The notes below the pieces were generated by a model. It was not told the DNA's origin. It made no database searches and worked only from the letters and a program-made list of their open reading frames with translations. A stretch of DNA of 64,000 nt from Bifidobacterium bifidum ATCC 29521 = JCM 1255 = DSM 20456. Lineage in GTDB: Bacteria; Actinomycetota; Actinomycetes; Actinomycetales; Bifidobacteriaceae. Positions 51,614 through 61,405 of this stretch are shown here, one piece after another. Within the stretch, counting starts at the first letter, position 1; the number at the start of each line of letters is the position of its first letter. Both the position numbers and the translations under genes were made by a program. The DNA is taken from NCBI RefSeq assembly GCF_001025135.1, contig NZ_AP012323.1, forward strand, positions 310,001 through 374,000, read 5' to 3'.

Positions 51614-54600
51614 GTGACTAAGCAGGATCGGAAACCATCGCATACGAGGGCGATGCGCTCTCGCCTGATCGCGGCCGCCGTATCCGTCGCGACCGTTCTT
51701 GGACTTGCCGTCACCGGCACTGCGATTGCGGCCAATGTGGGGACAGTCGCACCCGAAGCCGCGCAGTCGGCCACGACGCAGGCATCACAGGCCGGCACCG
51801 GCCCGATCAGCGGCGTCGCACAGGGCGACAGCGCTCAGCAGGGGGCGTCATCTGCCCTGACCGATCGCGCCGGGACTGGTGCTTCGGGGCAGACCGCCAC
51901 GGTCAAAGCGTCGGCTGCGCCTCGCGCCACGGCGAACGACGGCAAAGTGAAGATAAACCTATTCGATTATTGGGACAGCAGTGATCCGAAGGGCCCGGCA
52001 AAGGCCTCTGGCAAAGAGAACGTGAACTATGCCACGGGCGGTACCAGCAGAAATGAGGCGGCTGCAGCATTCTACTTCAACTACTTCAACGGAAAAGGTA
52101 AGGATTGGAACGGCTGGACTGGCAGTGCAGAAACCTCTCCGGGCATCGTCAAGACGAACCTCACCAAGACCGGCGCTGACGCAGTTCCGCAGTTCTCTAC
52201 GATGGTGACCAATAAAAATAATGCACAGACCGACATGACGTATTTGTTCACAGAAAGCGAGTGGGCCAAGGCATATACCAATGGCGGCAATGGGCTGACG
52301 GGGCTGTTCGATCCGACGGAAGAGGCCAAGGGCCACTATGTGTACGACTCCAATACGACGTACGCCGCGCTGAACAGTGCCGGTACCGGATTTGACCGGT
52401 CAGCAACATGGACCGAGAGAACTGACGCGTGGATTCCGAAATTCCTGCCGTTCAATGCGGATAAAAGTCAGCTGCGGATCGGCTTTCATTCAGTGCGCGG
52501 CGCCCGGTACGCCTTCGGTATGACCGCATACGCGAAGTTCATGCAACCGAAAGAAGGCAAACTCGTTGATGGTTCCCCGATGACGTTCAACTTCACGGGT
52601 GACGATGATCTGTGGCTGTTCGTCGACGGCATGCTTGTGTTGGATATCGGTGGCATCCATGATGCCGCCAGCGGCTCCATTGATTTCGCGACCGGTGTGG
52701 TGACGATTGTCAGCAATAAAACCACTACGACCACGTTGCAGGCGTTGTTTACTCAGGCGCTCAGGGACCAAGGCAAGTCGGATGCCGAGATCACCGCTTG
52801 GATGGAATCCAATATGGTCAAAGCCTCCAATGGCTCCTACACCACGTTCAAGAACTACACCAGTCACGAGATGAACATGTACTACTTCGAGCGTGGCCAT
52901 AGTGGTTCCAACTGCAAGCTTGACTTCAATTTGGTGACTCTTGACTCCAGCCATATTCAAATCGGCAAGGAGACGGAGAACGTTCCTGAAGCTGACAAGG
53001 ACAAGAACTATACGTTCAACGCTTATGTCAACTATGAGGGAACCGACAGTGACAAGGATTACACGTTGTACACGGGTAAATACGACGTGTACAACACCGC
53101 CACCGGCACCAAGGACGGTGAAACCCGGACCACGGATTCCAATGGCGTGATCACGCTCAAGGCGGGCCAGTATGCCGTGCTTTTGGGCAGCGACGCCAAG
53201 AGGATCACCGAGTCCTCGAAGTACAAGGTGACGGAAATCAACGTTGACCAGGACACGTATGCGGTGAGCGCCAATGGCGGTCAGGTCAAGGTGACGCAGG
53301 AGAAGGATTCTGCGACCACGGAGCCGGTGTCGGTCGGTGAGGTGCCACGTATCACGGTGACGAACACGGTCGTCACGGCGCCCCGGTACCGCAAGTACAT
53401 CAAGGCGAACAATGATGGCACCTATGACCTGTCCCTGAACGTGACCGGCACGCAGTCCGGCTCGTCGCAGACGACCGTGTCCCCGGCCGACATCGTCGTG
53501 GTGTTCGACACCTCCGGTTCCATGAGTAACCCGATGGGACACAACTCTCGTCTTGAGGTTGCGAAGACTGCCGTCAACAGCATGGCGCAGCATCTGCTGA
53601 CGTCTGAGAACCAGGGCAAGGATAGCAACATCCGGATGGCGCTGGTCCCCTTCTCGACGACGGTGGGCAATGTGTCGAACTTCACCGACAACGCAATGGA
53701 CATAGTCAGTGCCGTTAATGGTCTGGGCGCCGATGGTGGCACGAATTGGGAGGCCGCGCTTAAAGCCGCCAATGCCAAGCTGATTTCCGGTCGTAAGGGC
53801 GTGAAGAAGTACATCGTGTTCATGTCAGACGGCGACCCGACGTTCCGCACGAGTTCCGTGCGGACCGGCACTGATTGGTGGGGCCGTCCGACCTATGATG
53901 ACGATGATCGCAGGGGTCTTCCTGCCGGGGTTCATGGTTCTGGCAGCAGTGATCAATATGGGGCGAATCTCAGCTCCGCTGTTGCCGAGGCTAACAGGCG
54001 TGGCGATGCGACGTTGTTCTCGGTTGGCGTGTCCTCCGATCCGACCAAGATGCGTGGCTTCGCCGATCAGACGAAGGGCTCGTATTACAGCGCCACCAGC
54101 ACGGATGAGCTGAACAAGGCATTTGCCGATATCATCGGTCAGATCAACAGGAAGTCTTCGTACAAGAACGTGTCCATCACCGATACGCTGTCGGACTACG
54201 CGGAGTTCGTTAATGCTGACTTCGGCTCGAATGATGTGACGGTGACGGCATCTAAAGACGGTAATAGTGTCGATCTCAACGAGAGCGATTACACGGTTAC
54301 CGTTTCGGGCAAGACGGTGAAGGTCACGTTCGCGGACGGCTATGAGCTTCAGGATGGCGTGACGTATACGGTCACGTTCAAGGTCAAGCCGACGCAGAAG
54401 GCCTACAACGAGTACGCCGCCAACAAACAGAATGACGACAAGACCGGATATAAGGATGTTCTTGGTGCCGACAACACTGATGCGGATGGTCACCATACTT
54501 CGTCCAATTTGCCCGGCTTCCATTCGAATGCGGATCACGGCGCGAAGCTGGGGTACACCGTCGTCAACACGGTCGGCGACCAGACCACCGAGACACCGGG

Positions 54601-55123
54601 TTCCGTGGAGTACCCCCACCCCGTCCTGCAGGTAAAGACCGGCAAGATCCAGGTGACCAAGAACTGGTCCGATGGAGCGGAGAAGCATGGGAATGGCTCG
54701 GTGACCGTCACGTTGAAGCAGTGCAATGCGCAAGGTGAGGATTGCAAGGACATCAACCGGGCCGTGACCCTCAACAACCAGGGTCAGTGGGCTGGCGCGT
54801 TCGAGAACCTCGCCCCTGGCACCTACCGCGTGGAGGAGTCCAGCGTGGACGGCTACACGGCGTCCTACAACCCCGAGAACCAGTTGGTAACCGTCACTGC
54901 CGACGACCTGTGGGCGGCTCCGGATAACAACAACATGACGACCTTCGACAACGTCAAGACGTACCCGGTCACGATCACCAACACCTTCGTTGCCGTGTCC
55001 GCTCTGCCGATGACCGGCGGCGCCACGACTCGTGACTGGCTTGTGTATGGGGGCGGCTTCGGCCTGCTCGCGGCACTGGTCAGAATCGGATACTTCATCT
55101 GGCGCAAGCGTCGGCTCGTCTGA
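51614..55123 (+). CDS. Pilus tip/adhesin protein with fibro-slime and von Willebrand factor A domains, LPXTG-anchored
   Basis: Secreted surface protein of about 1169 aa, the minor tip subunit of a sortase-assembled pilus. Order: signal peptide (1-40); low-complexity linker (to about 110); fibro-slime/PA14-type domain (about 115-440) with MTFNFTGDDDLWLFVDGMLV and LDIGGIHDAASG; Ig/Cna-B-like domain (about 445-590); vWA domain (about 615-850) with MIDAS residues in VVVFDTSGSMS (Asp near 632), GGTNWEAAL and MSDGDPTF; Cna-B domains (about 870-1115). The sorting signal is LPMTGGATTRDW near residue 1131, then a hydrophobic helix and KRRLV. MIDAS vWA tips bind host glycoproteins. The start is GTG 51614 after GGAAGGGA; TTG 51587 is also open. 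Confidence 0.9.
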   Translation: MTKQDRKPSHTRAMRSRLIAAAVSVATVLGLAVTGTAIAANVGTVAPEAAQSATTQASQAGTGPISGVAQGDSAQQGASSALTDRAGTGASGQTATVKASAAPRATANDGKVKINLFDYWDSSDPKGPAKASGKENVNYATGGTSRNEAAAAFYFNYFNGKGKDWNGWTGSAETSPGIVKTNLTKTGADAVPQFSTMVTNKNNAQTDMTYLFTESEWAKAYTNGGNGLTGLFDPTEEAKGHYVYDSNTTYAALNSAGTGFDRSATWTERTDAWIPKFLPFNADKSQLRIGFHSVRGARYAFGMTAYAKFMQPKEGKLVDGSPMTFNFTGDDDLWLFVDGMLVLDIGGIHDAASGSIDFATGVVTIVSNKTTTTTLQALFTQALRDQGKSDAEITAWMESNMVKASNGSYTTFKNYTSHEMNMYYFERGHSGSNCKLDFNLVTLDSSHIQIGKETENVPEADKDKNYTFNAYVNYEGTDSDKDYTLYTGKYDVYNTATGTKDGETRTTDSNGVITLKAGQYAVLLGSDAKRITESSKYKVTEINVDQDTYAVSANGGQVKVTQEKDSATTEPVSVGEVPRITVTNTVVTAPRYRKYIKANNDGTYDLSLNVTGTQSGSSQTTVSPADIVVVFDTSGSMSNPMGHNSRLEVAKTAVNSMAQHLLTSENQGKDSNIRMALVPFSTTVGNVSNFTDNAMDIVSAVNGLGADGGTNWEAALKAANAKLISGRKGVKKYIVFMSDGDPTFRTSSVRTGTDWWGRPTYDDDDRRGLPAGVHGSGSSDQYGANLSSAVAEANRRGDATLFSVGVSSDPTKMRGFADQTKGSYYSATSTDELNKAFADIIGQINRKSSYKNVSITDTLSDYAEFVNADFGSNDVTVTASKDGNSVDLNESDYTVTVSGKTVKVTFADGYELQDGVTYTVTFKVKPTQKAYNEYAANKQNDDKTGYKDVLGADNTDADGHHTSSNLPGFHSNADHGAKLGYTVVNTVGDQTTETPGSVEYPHPVLQVKTGKIQVTKNWSDGAEKHGNGSVTVTLKQCNAQGEDCKDINRAVTLNNQGQWAGAFENLAPGTYRVEESSVDGYTASYNPENQLVTVTADDLWAAPDNNNMTTFDNVKTYPVTITNTFVAVSALPMTGGATTRDWLVYGGGFGLLAALVRIGYFIWRKRRLV

Positions 55124-55211
55124 CCTGCGGCGGATGCTCCGCCCTCCTCCCTCGTCGGGGAGGGCACACGGGGGCGGCGACCAGTCGCCCCCGACAACTC
55201 AAGATTTGCGG

Positions 55212-55246
55212 ACTGCGGAAGCCTCAACGACTGCCGCTTCCGCAGT
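55212..55246 (+). terminator. Hairpin between tip and major pilin genes
   Basis: Perfect 11-bp arms ACTGCGGAAGC/GCTTCCGCAGT with a 13-base loop, no T-run. Such a hairpin can act as partial terminator or processing site giving more pilin than tip mRNA. Confidence 0.5.
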
Positions 55247-55284
55247 TGCAATAAACAAGACAACGAAAGGAAGATGAGTTTCTC

Positions 55285-56889
55285 ATGAAGTTCAAGAAGC
55301 TTTTCGCGGGTGTCGCAGCTGCGGCCACCCTTCTCGCTGGCATGGCGTTCGGCACCGGTGCCGCCAACGCGGCCGAGACGACAGTGGACACTGCTGCAAC
55401 AGTCACGTTCAAAGCGTCCAAAGAAAAGCAGCTGACCAGCGCCCAGCTGAGCGCATACAAGATCGCGGACTACGTGAACTATGGCACTGCCAAAACCCCG
55501 GTGTATGGTGTGAAGACCGCTGCGGGCGCCAATCGCACGAAGCTGGCTGCGGCTCTGACCACCGCCGGCTTCCAGAACGTGCCGATCGATGGCACCACTG
55601 ATTTGATGGCTTGGGCTATGAATCAAAAAACGACCACGGATACGGATGGTACCGTCACGCAGGTTCAGTTCGATCAGTCCGAGACCCGTCCGTGGAATGA
55701 TCCGTCCGTGACGCGTAAGTTCGCGGATGCGCTGCAGGCCGGCAACCCGTTCACCGCCGCCGCGGATCCGTTCGTGCTGAACAAGGCGACTGGCAACGAC
55801 ACGAATGGTTGGATCGCCACGAACAAGACCGTGCTGACTGCTGGCGTGTATCTGTTCCTGGACGGCAACGCATCGACCGATACCCTGACTCAGGCCGTCC
55901 CGATGATCGTGAGCACCGGCTCCGTTAACGATAAGGGCGTTCTGTCGCTTGGGGATAGCACCGCAGAAGTGGACATGAAGAGCACGGTGAGCGGCCCCCA
56001 GACGAAGTCCACCACCAGCAAGAGCGCGTCCGTGGGCGAAACCGTGCCGTTTGAACTGGGCTACACGATTCCGAATCCGGTCCCGACCGGCTTCACCCTG
56101 CAGTTCAGAGATGTGCCAAGCAAGGGCCTGACCGTCGACTTTGCCGGACTGACCGTTAAGGCCGGCGATAAGGTGCTGACCGGCACCGATTACACGGTGG
56201 AAAACCACCTGATTGATAACAAGGGCAACGGCACCAATACTTTCGTGGTGAAGATCACCGACCCGGCCAAGTACGCCGGCAAGCAGATCACCATCACCTA
56301 CAACGCCACCGTCAATGACGAGGCCGAGACAGTCAAGGGCCAGGATTACCACGCGGTGACCAACAAGCTCGTCGACAATGATGGCACCCCCATCCCCGGC
56401 ACTGAAACCCTCACCAAGATCTTCGGCTTCAAGTTCACGAAGGTCAACGCCCAGGGTGAGGCCGTCAAGGGCGCGAAGTTCACGCTGAGTGTCGCAAAAG
56501 ACCAGAACGGCGTGCTGCCGAACAGCGATAAGTACCCGCTCGAAGTCACGTCCGGTGCCAACGGCGTCGTCAAGTTCGACGGACTGAAGGCCGGCAGCTA
56601 CACCGTGACCGAGACCGCGGTCGCCGACGGATACCAGGACTTCAAGGCCTCGTTCACCGTGGCCATCGAGGAAAACGGCAACGTCACCTTCGCCGGCACC
56701 GACTCCTGGGGTCTCGCGCCCAAGGACAGCGCCGCCGACTACAAGGTGACCAACGTCAAGTCCGTCTTCGAACTGCCGAAGACCGGTGCTGCGGGCATCG
56801 CGCTGTTCGTGGTGATCGCCGCGCTGCTCGGCGGCGCTGCCGCCACCGTGTACGCCAAGTCTCGCCGCACCAGCCGTGCGCTGCGCTGA
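55285..56889 (+). CDS. Major pilin subunit (SpaH/FimA-type), LPXTG-anchored
   Basis: Backbone subunit of the sortase-assembled pilus, 534 aa. Signal peptide 1-31 (KKLFAGVAAAATLLAGMAFG), an N-terminal domain (about 32-220), a middle Cna-B-like domain (about 225-380), and a C-terminal Cna-B domain (about 385-490) with the E-box YTVTETAVADGY, whose Glu supports an isopeptide bond. The sorting signal is LPKTGAAGIAL near residue 495, then a hydrophobic helix and a basic tail. A pilin-motif lysine is expected in the middle but I cannot fix it. AAAGGAAG is 11 bases before ATG 55285, with a 4-codon reading frame (55274-55288) overlapping the start. Confidence 0.9.
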   Translation: MKFKKLFAGVAAAATLLAGMAFGTGAANAAETTVDTAATVTFKASKEKQLTSAQLSAYKIADYVNYGTAKTPVYGVKTAAGANRTKLAAALTTAGFQNVPIDGTTDLMAWAMNQKTTTDTDGTVTQVQFDQSETRPWNDPSVTRKFADALQAGNPFTAAADPFVLNKATGNDTNGWIATNKTVLTAGVYLFLDGNASTDTLTQAVPMIVSTGSVNDKGVLSLGDSTAEVDMKSTVSGPQTKSTTSKSASVGETVPFELGYTIPNPVPTGFTLQFRDVPSKGLTVDFAGLTVKAGDKVLTGTDYTVENHLIDNKGNGTNTFVVKITDPAKYAGKQITITYNATVNDEAETVKGQDYHAVTNKLVDNDGTPIPGTETLTKIFGFKFTKVNAQGEAVKGAKFTLSVAKDQNGVLPNSDKYPLEVTSGANGVVKFDGLKAGSYTVTETAVADGYQDFKASFTVAIEENGNVTFAGTDSWGLAPKDSAADYKVTNVKSVFELPKTGAAGIALFVVIAALLGGAAATVYAKSRRTSRALR

Positions 56890-56971
56890 CTGACACGATA
56901 ACAGGCCAAGCCGCCGCATGACGTGCATCCCGCACGAGCATGGTGGCGGCTTCGGCTTGCTGTAACCATTC

Positions 56972-56998
56972 GCCCCCGGCAACACCCCTGCCGGGGGC
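56972..56998 (+). terminator. Hairpin between pilin and sortase genes
   Basis: Perfect 10-bp arms GCCCCCGGCA and TGCCGGGGGC around a 7-base loop; no T-run follows. A second, longer imperfect stem lies at about 56902-56961. Confidence 0.5.
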
Positions 56999-57069
56999 AA
57001 CACAGTACATACACGAATTCGTTTCACGGCGATTGCAGTGACGGCCGGCACAACAACAGGAGGATGCGC

Positions 57070-58248
57070 ATGGCATCGAGGAGACACGGATCGAAACGGC
57101 CGGCCACCTCATCCGGCAACGACCCAGCCGCCAAATCCTCCCATGCGCCCGCACGGTCAACGATGACCCGCAGCCTGCCGGACAATGACGAGCGATCCTC
57201 GAATAATTCCCGCAAATCCTACCGAAACAGCCGTCACAAACCCGCCGTGCAGCCGCAGCTCCCGTACTCGATGCTGAGCTTCAATCAGGCGACCGACATC
57301 TTCGACCTTGTCGCGCAACGCAAACGACTGCGCATACAGCTCATCATCATGCGCATCGTCACGCTGATACTGGTCATAGCCGCTGTCGCCGTCGCCGGAT
57401 ATCCCCTAGCGCTCCAATACCAGAGCTCGCTCAAACTCGCCCAAACCTCACGCAACAGCGCACAGCAGGTCGCCGGCTGGCCATACCCGCAAGCCGAAGA
57501 CGCCCTCGCCGCCGCCCGCGCATACAACGCAAAACTCGCCAGATCCGGTCAACCCGTGCTGGGCGAGGCCATCGACCCGTTCAGCGCCGCACAAGGCGGG
57601 TCGAGAGCCAAAGGCGAGGACTCCGCCGCCTCCAAAGACAAGGAATACCAGTCCCTGCTCGACTCGGGCGACGAAGTGATGGGAACCATCAAGATCCCGA
57701 AAATCTCCGTCAACCTGCCGATCTACCACGGCACGTCACAGACCGCGCTGGCCTCCGGTGCCGGTCACCTGTACGGCTCCTCGCTGCCGGTCGGCGGGGA
57801 CGGCACGCACTCCGTCATCACCGGGCACCGCGGTCTCGTCAACGCGATGATGTTCACGCGGCTCGACGAGATGAAAACCGGCGACTTCTTCTACATCGAA
57901 GTGATGGGGGAGACGCTCGGCTACGAGGTCGACCGCATCACCGTCATCAACCCGGACGACACTTCGCAACTCAAGATCGTGCCCGGCGAGGACCGAGTGA
58001 CGCTGATGACGTGCACGCCGTACGGCGTCAACACGCAGCGCCTGCTGATATCCGGGCATCGCGAGCCGATCCCGATGCCGGCGCCGGACCCGTCCGACCT
58101 GCATGACACGCGCACCATCGTGACGATGGTGGTGGTGTGCGGGCTGCTCGGCGGATGGCTGCTGCTCGGCGTGATCGGGCGGATTCGCCGGCTGCCGTTC
58201 AAGCCGATGCGGCACGCGTCGTCGTGGCCGCGGCGCATGCGTGGGTGA
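57070..58248 (+). CDS. Class C (pilus) sortase
   Basis: Membrane transpeptidase that polymerises pilin subunits through their LPXTG motifs; 392 aa. A charged N-terminal cytosolic region (about 1-95), a transmembrane helix (about 96-120), the catalytic domain (about 195-345) and a second hydrophobic helix (TIVTMVVVCGLLGGWLLLGV), the two-anchor layout of class C. Catalytic His in HSVITGHRGLVNAM, Cys in VTLMTCTPYGVNTQRLL and Arg in the following RLLISGHR. AGGAGG lies six bases before ATG 57070; the frame opens earlier at 56923 but without support. Last gene of the pilus cluster. Confidence 0.92.
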   Translation: MASRRHGSKRPATSSGNDPAAKSSHAPARSTMTRSLPDNDERSSNNSRKSYRNSRHKPAVQPQLPYSMLSFNQATDIFDLVAQRKRLRIQLIIMRIVTLILVIAAVAVAGYPLALQYQSSLKLAQTSRNSAQQVAGWPYPQAEDALAAARAYNAKLARSGQPVLGEAIDPFSAAQGGSRAKGEDSAASKDKEYQSLLDSGDEVMGTIKIPKISVNLPIYHGTSQTALASGAGHLYGSSLPVGGDGTHSVITGHRGLVNAMMFTRLDEMKTGDFFYIEVMGETLGYEVDRITVINPDDTSQLKIVPGEDRVTLMTCTPYGVNTQRLLISGHREPIPMPAPDPSDLHDTRTIVTMVVVCGLLGGWLLLGVIGRIRRLPFKPMRHASSWPRRMRG

Positions 58249-58519
58249 GGTGCGCCGGGTTCACGGGGGGCAACAGGGGTGTCGGCGGCGTCGCCGGTGA
58301 GGTCCTCGAAGGCGGACTTGCAAGGTTTTCGAGGGATCTCGCCGTGCGAATCGAACTTGCCGTGAGATGAACATGAACTTCCGGTCAATACCGTGCATAT
58401 CACGGAAAGTGAGTGTACGCTGAGGATTAGCCGATCAGGTGCATACAGCGTTGCATGTGGCCGGTTGCGGTAACAATGATTTGACCCGGTCGACGGGACT
58501 CTCTGCAAAAGGGGGACAT

Positions 58520-59791
58520 ATGAGCAACACGTATCCAGATGGAGCGCCGCAGACTCCGTATGGTGATCCGAACAATGCTGCGGGCGCGGAAGGCGCGCCC
58601 GAACCGCAGCCAACGCAGGCTTTCCCGCCGGTGCCGGTCGTTCCTCTGCCCGGGCAGGGGGCGGGCGCGCCGACGGGAGCCCCAGCCGCCCCGTACGGGC
58701 AGGGCGGGGCTCCTTATGGTGGTGCGCCGACTGCCGCGTACGGCGAGTCGCTCGCCGGGCCGCAGGGCGGCGCCGAGCCGTATGGATACCAGGCGGCGCC
58801 GTATGGGCAGGAGCCGGGAGCGTACGGACAGTCGGGCGCTGGCTCCGCATACAACCAGGGTGGGGCTCCTTATGGTCAGCAGCCTGAAGCCGGTCCGAAC
58901 CCCTTCAGCCAGCCCGATGGCGGAACTCCGTATGGTGGCGAGGCGCCTACCGCCGCGTATGGTGAGCCGCTTGCCGGCGGTGCTCCGGGAGGGTACGGTC
59001 AGCCGGCCGCACCGTACGGCGGCGAGCAGCCGACCGCCGCGTACGGACAGCCATACGGCGCCAACCAGTACGGTGGCCCGCAATACGGGAACCAGCCGCC
59101 CGCAATCGCGCCGCAAGGCTACGGCGATCCGTACCAGCAGGAACCGCCGAAGAAGAAGAGCCGCGGCCCGCTCATCGCCGGCATCACCGCCGGTGTCGTT
59201 GCCGTCATCGCCATCATCGTCGTAGTCGTGCTGTTCGCCACCGGTGTCATCGGCGGCAAGAAGGACAGCAGCGCCGACGCGAAACCCAACACGTCCACCA
59301 GCCAGACGCAGGGCGACAGCAAATCCAATGGCGACAGCTCCAGCAACGGCAACTCCGACGGATCCGGCAGCAACGATCTGAACAACCTTGACGACGCGTT
59401 GCAGAACGGGGCCGACGACACCAACAACGATCTCAACAACGACAGATCCAACGGATCCTCCAGCTCCGGCAAGCCGTCACTGGAAGAGTTCGTCAACTCC
59501 AGCGAGATCCAGTCGCAGCTCGACAGCATGACCTCGTCGTACCAGGGCATGGGCATCAGCATCAAGGCGTACGCGGAAGGCAACACGCTCGTGTACGACT
59601 ACACGCTGTCCGACACGTACAGCAGCATGGGCGACATGATGACGTCGAGCCTTGACGGGATGGACAGCACGTTCAAGTCGGTGGCGCAGACGCTCAACGA
59701 AACCTGCGACACCGGCGGCAACGCCAAGGTGCGCGTGTACCTGCATACCGAAAGCGGCAAGACGCTGTTCGACAAGAGCTACACGGAGTAA
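58520..59791 (+). CDS. DUF4854-type membrane protein with Gly/Pro/Tyr-rich repeats
   Basis: Predicted 423-aa protein. The N-terminal half (about 1-210) is low-complexity and built of APYG-x-GGAPYGG, AAYGE and QPYG repeats. A Lys-rich stop, one transmembrane helix (LIAGITAGVVAVIAIIVVVV, about 217-240) and a Ser/Asn/Asp-rich linker (about 245-310) follow. The extracellular C-terminal domain (about 315-423, with FVNSSEIQSQLDSMTSSYQG and KVRVYLHTESGKTLFDKSYT) matches the DUF4854 family seen in Firmicutes and bifidobacteria. AAAAGGGGG sits before ATG 58520. Topology resembles the zinc-ribbon proteins at 35352 and 40131. Function unknown. Confidence 0.8.
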   Translation: MSNTYPDGAPQTPYGDPNNAAGAEGAPEPQPTQAFPPVPVVPLPGQGAGAPTGAPAAPYGQGGAPYGGAPTAAYGESLAGPQGGAEPYGYQAAPYGQEPGAYGQSGAGSAYNQGGAPYGQQPEAGPNPFSQPDGGTPYGGEAPTAAYGEPLAGGAPGGYGQPAAPYGGEQPTAAYGQPYGANQYGGPQYGNQPPAIAPQGYGDPYQQEPPKKKSRGPLIAGITAGVVAVIAIIVVVVLFATGVIGGKKDSSADAKPNTSTSQTQGDSKSNGDSSSNGNSDGSGSNDLNNLDDALQNGADDTNNDLNNDRSNGSSSSGKPSLEEFVNSSEIQSQLDSMTSSYQGMGISIKAYAEGNTLVYDYTLSDTYSSMGDMMTSSLDGMDSTFKSVAQTLNETCDTGGNAKVRVYLHTESGKTLFDKSYTE

Positions 59792-59817
59792 GCGGGTCCA
59801 GCTCGCGAGAATCCGAC

Positions 59818-59852
59818 AAGGCGGGACGGTCATGATTGGCCGCCCCGCTTTT
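59818..59852 (+). terminator. Intrinsic terminator of the DUF4854 gene
   Basis: AAGGCGGGACGG pairs with CCGCCCCGCTT followed by TTTT. Confidence 0.65.
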
Positions 59853-59905
59853 CGTATGCGCGTTCTTCGTAAGGATTGCACTCGCACTGGTTTACACTGG
59901 TGAGT

Positions 59906-60721
59906 ATGAGAATCGCACGTTTTTCACTCAACGACAAGCCGCGCTATGCCTTCGTCCAGCAGGACCCGGCCGACGGCAAGGACTACCTGATCGAACTGGA
60001 CGGATACCCGTTCGGAACCGCGCCCGTCAAGCCCACAGGGGAGCGGTACGCGCTCGACGCCGATGGGCTGAGGCTGCTCGCGCCGGTGATTCCCTCCAAG
60101 GTGTACGGTCTCGCCAAGAACTACGAGGCGCACGCGCAGTTCATGCACGAGAGCGGGCACTCCGAGATTGCTCACGCGCCGGAAGACATGGTGATCTTCT
60201 CGAAGCCTTCCACGTCGGTGATCGGGCCGGACGATCCGATCGTCATCCCGTCGTATTCGAACGATATGAACTTCGAGCCCGAAGTGGCGGTGATTATGGG
60301 GCGTATCGCCAAGAACGTGCCGGTCGAGAAGGCCATGGACTACGTGCTGGGCTTCACGTGCGTCAACGACGTGACGCTGCGTGACCTGCAGGGGCTGGAT
60401 CCGATGTGGACGCGGGCGAAGGGCTTCGACACGTCCTGCCCTATCGGCCCGTGGATTCAGACCGAGCTGGACTGGAAGGACGCGAAGATCTCCTTCACGC
60501 TCAACGGCGAGGACGTGCCGATGGCAAGCGGCACCACTGCGAACCTGATTCACAGCATCCCCGAGCAGATCGCCGCGATTTCCTCGTTCTCGACCCTGCT
60601 GCCCGGTGACGTCATCATGACCGGCACCCCGAACGCCTCCGGTCACCTCGATCCCGGCGACGAGCCCATCGTCCACGTAGCCGGCATCGGTTCCCTCCGC
60701 AACGTGGTCGTGCGCGGCTAG
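59906..60721 (+). CDS. Fumarylacetoacetate hydrolase (FAH)-family protein
   Basis: Metal-dependent hydrolase/isomerase/decarboxylase family, 271 aa. The FAH signature is visible: SKVYGLAKNYEAHAQFMHES, EDMVIFSKPSTSVIGPDDPI, the metal ligands in MNFEPEVAVIMGRIAKNVPV, the GFTCVNDVTLRDLQ motif, RAKGFDTSCPIGPWIQTELD, and GDVIMTGTPNASGHLDPGDE. The substrate is not fixed by sequence; 2-hydroxyhepta-2,4-diene-dioate isomerase or acylpyruvase activity is possible. No aromatic catabolic genes surround it. The start is ATG 59906 with a weak upstream site. Confidence 0.88.
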   Translation: MRIARFSLNDKPRYAFVQQDPADGKDYLIELDGYPFGTAPVKPTGERYALDADGLRLLAPVIPSKVYGLAKNYEAHAQFMHESGHSEIAHAPEDMVIFSKPSTSVIGPDDPIVIPSYSNDMNFEPEVAVIMGRIAKNVPVEKAMDYVLGFTCVNDVTLRDLQGLDPMWTRAKGFDTSCPIGPWIQTELDWKDAKISFTLNGEDVPMASGTTANLIHSIPEQIAAISSFSTLLPGDVIMTGTPNASGHLDPGDEPIVHVAGIGSLRNVVVRG

Positions 60722-60821
60722 GCGACAGCACAGTGTGCTGTCGCAGCGCACGAGCCAAGCGACAGCGAGGCCGGATTGGGTCGGCCGCAGGCCGTCCGAA
60801 ATTGCGGGACCGTGCGCGGCA

Positions 60822-61258
60822 TTGCCCGTCGCCTCGACCGGGACGTTGATGATTGGCTCGGGGAATCCATACCGTTTGAGCAGCAGACGCAAGTGGGTCT
60901 CGGCCGGGGAGTCGGTGTTCTCGCGAATCTGGGTGAGTGCCCTGATGCATTGTTTTTGCCCCTGGAACGAGTCGCATGGGTGGATGAATTCTCTGAGTTC
61001 GGCCAGAGTGGTCCGTCTGCGTGCGGGGTCGCGGCATACCAGCGAGTCGCCGAATTCTATGAGGTCTTCGAGGGACAGCTCTTTGGCCATTTGGGCGAAC
61101 AGCGCCTCGGGGGAGGTGCATAGGAGCCCATGCACCTCGATGGTTGCGCCCGAGGCGTTCGTATTGGGCCATACGCGGAGAATGATGTCTTTCGCGCGCG
61201 TCCGCCGCGTGGTTTTGAACGTGACAGTCGCGGCGGGGCGGTTCTTCGTTGATCTCAA
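60822..61258 (-). pseudogene. Remnant of an AbiEi/DUF559-like gene
   Basis: A 145-residue fragment reads CTSPEALFAQMAKELSLEDL, then IEFGDSLVCRD and LRLLLKRYGFPEPIINVPVE, typical of the middle part of actinobacterial DUF559/AbiEi-type proteins. The N-terminal winged-helix part is absent, with the fragment's upstream edge abutting the inverted repeat 61266-61347. The C-terminal nuclease-like domain is also lost; the frame merely continues into antisense of the FAH gene. No ribosome binding site is seen. Confidence 0.65.
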
Positions 61259-61265
61259 ACATGAC

Positions 61266-61347
61266 CGCTTTCAGAACTCGCAGATACGAGAACTGTTTTG
61301 GCGGAAAATGGCGGTTTCGGGTTTCGTATCTGCGAGTTTTGAGAGCG
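61266..61347. repeat. Inverted repeat related to IR-A (IR-B)
   Basis: Arms 61266-61291 and 61322-61347 (26 bp, three mismatches) contain TCAGAACTCGCAGATACGAG. The first 18 or so arm bases match IR-A at 8926-8996, while the interiors differ. Confidence 0.85.
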
Positions 61348-61405
61348 TGTCGCACGGATTCGAGTTATCCACATTGCGTTCTGGCGCTTCAAAATCAGTG
61401 CAAAA

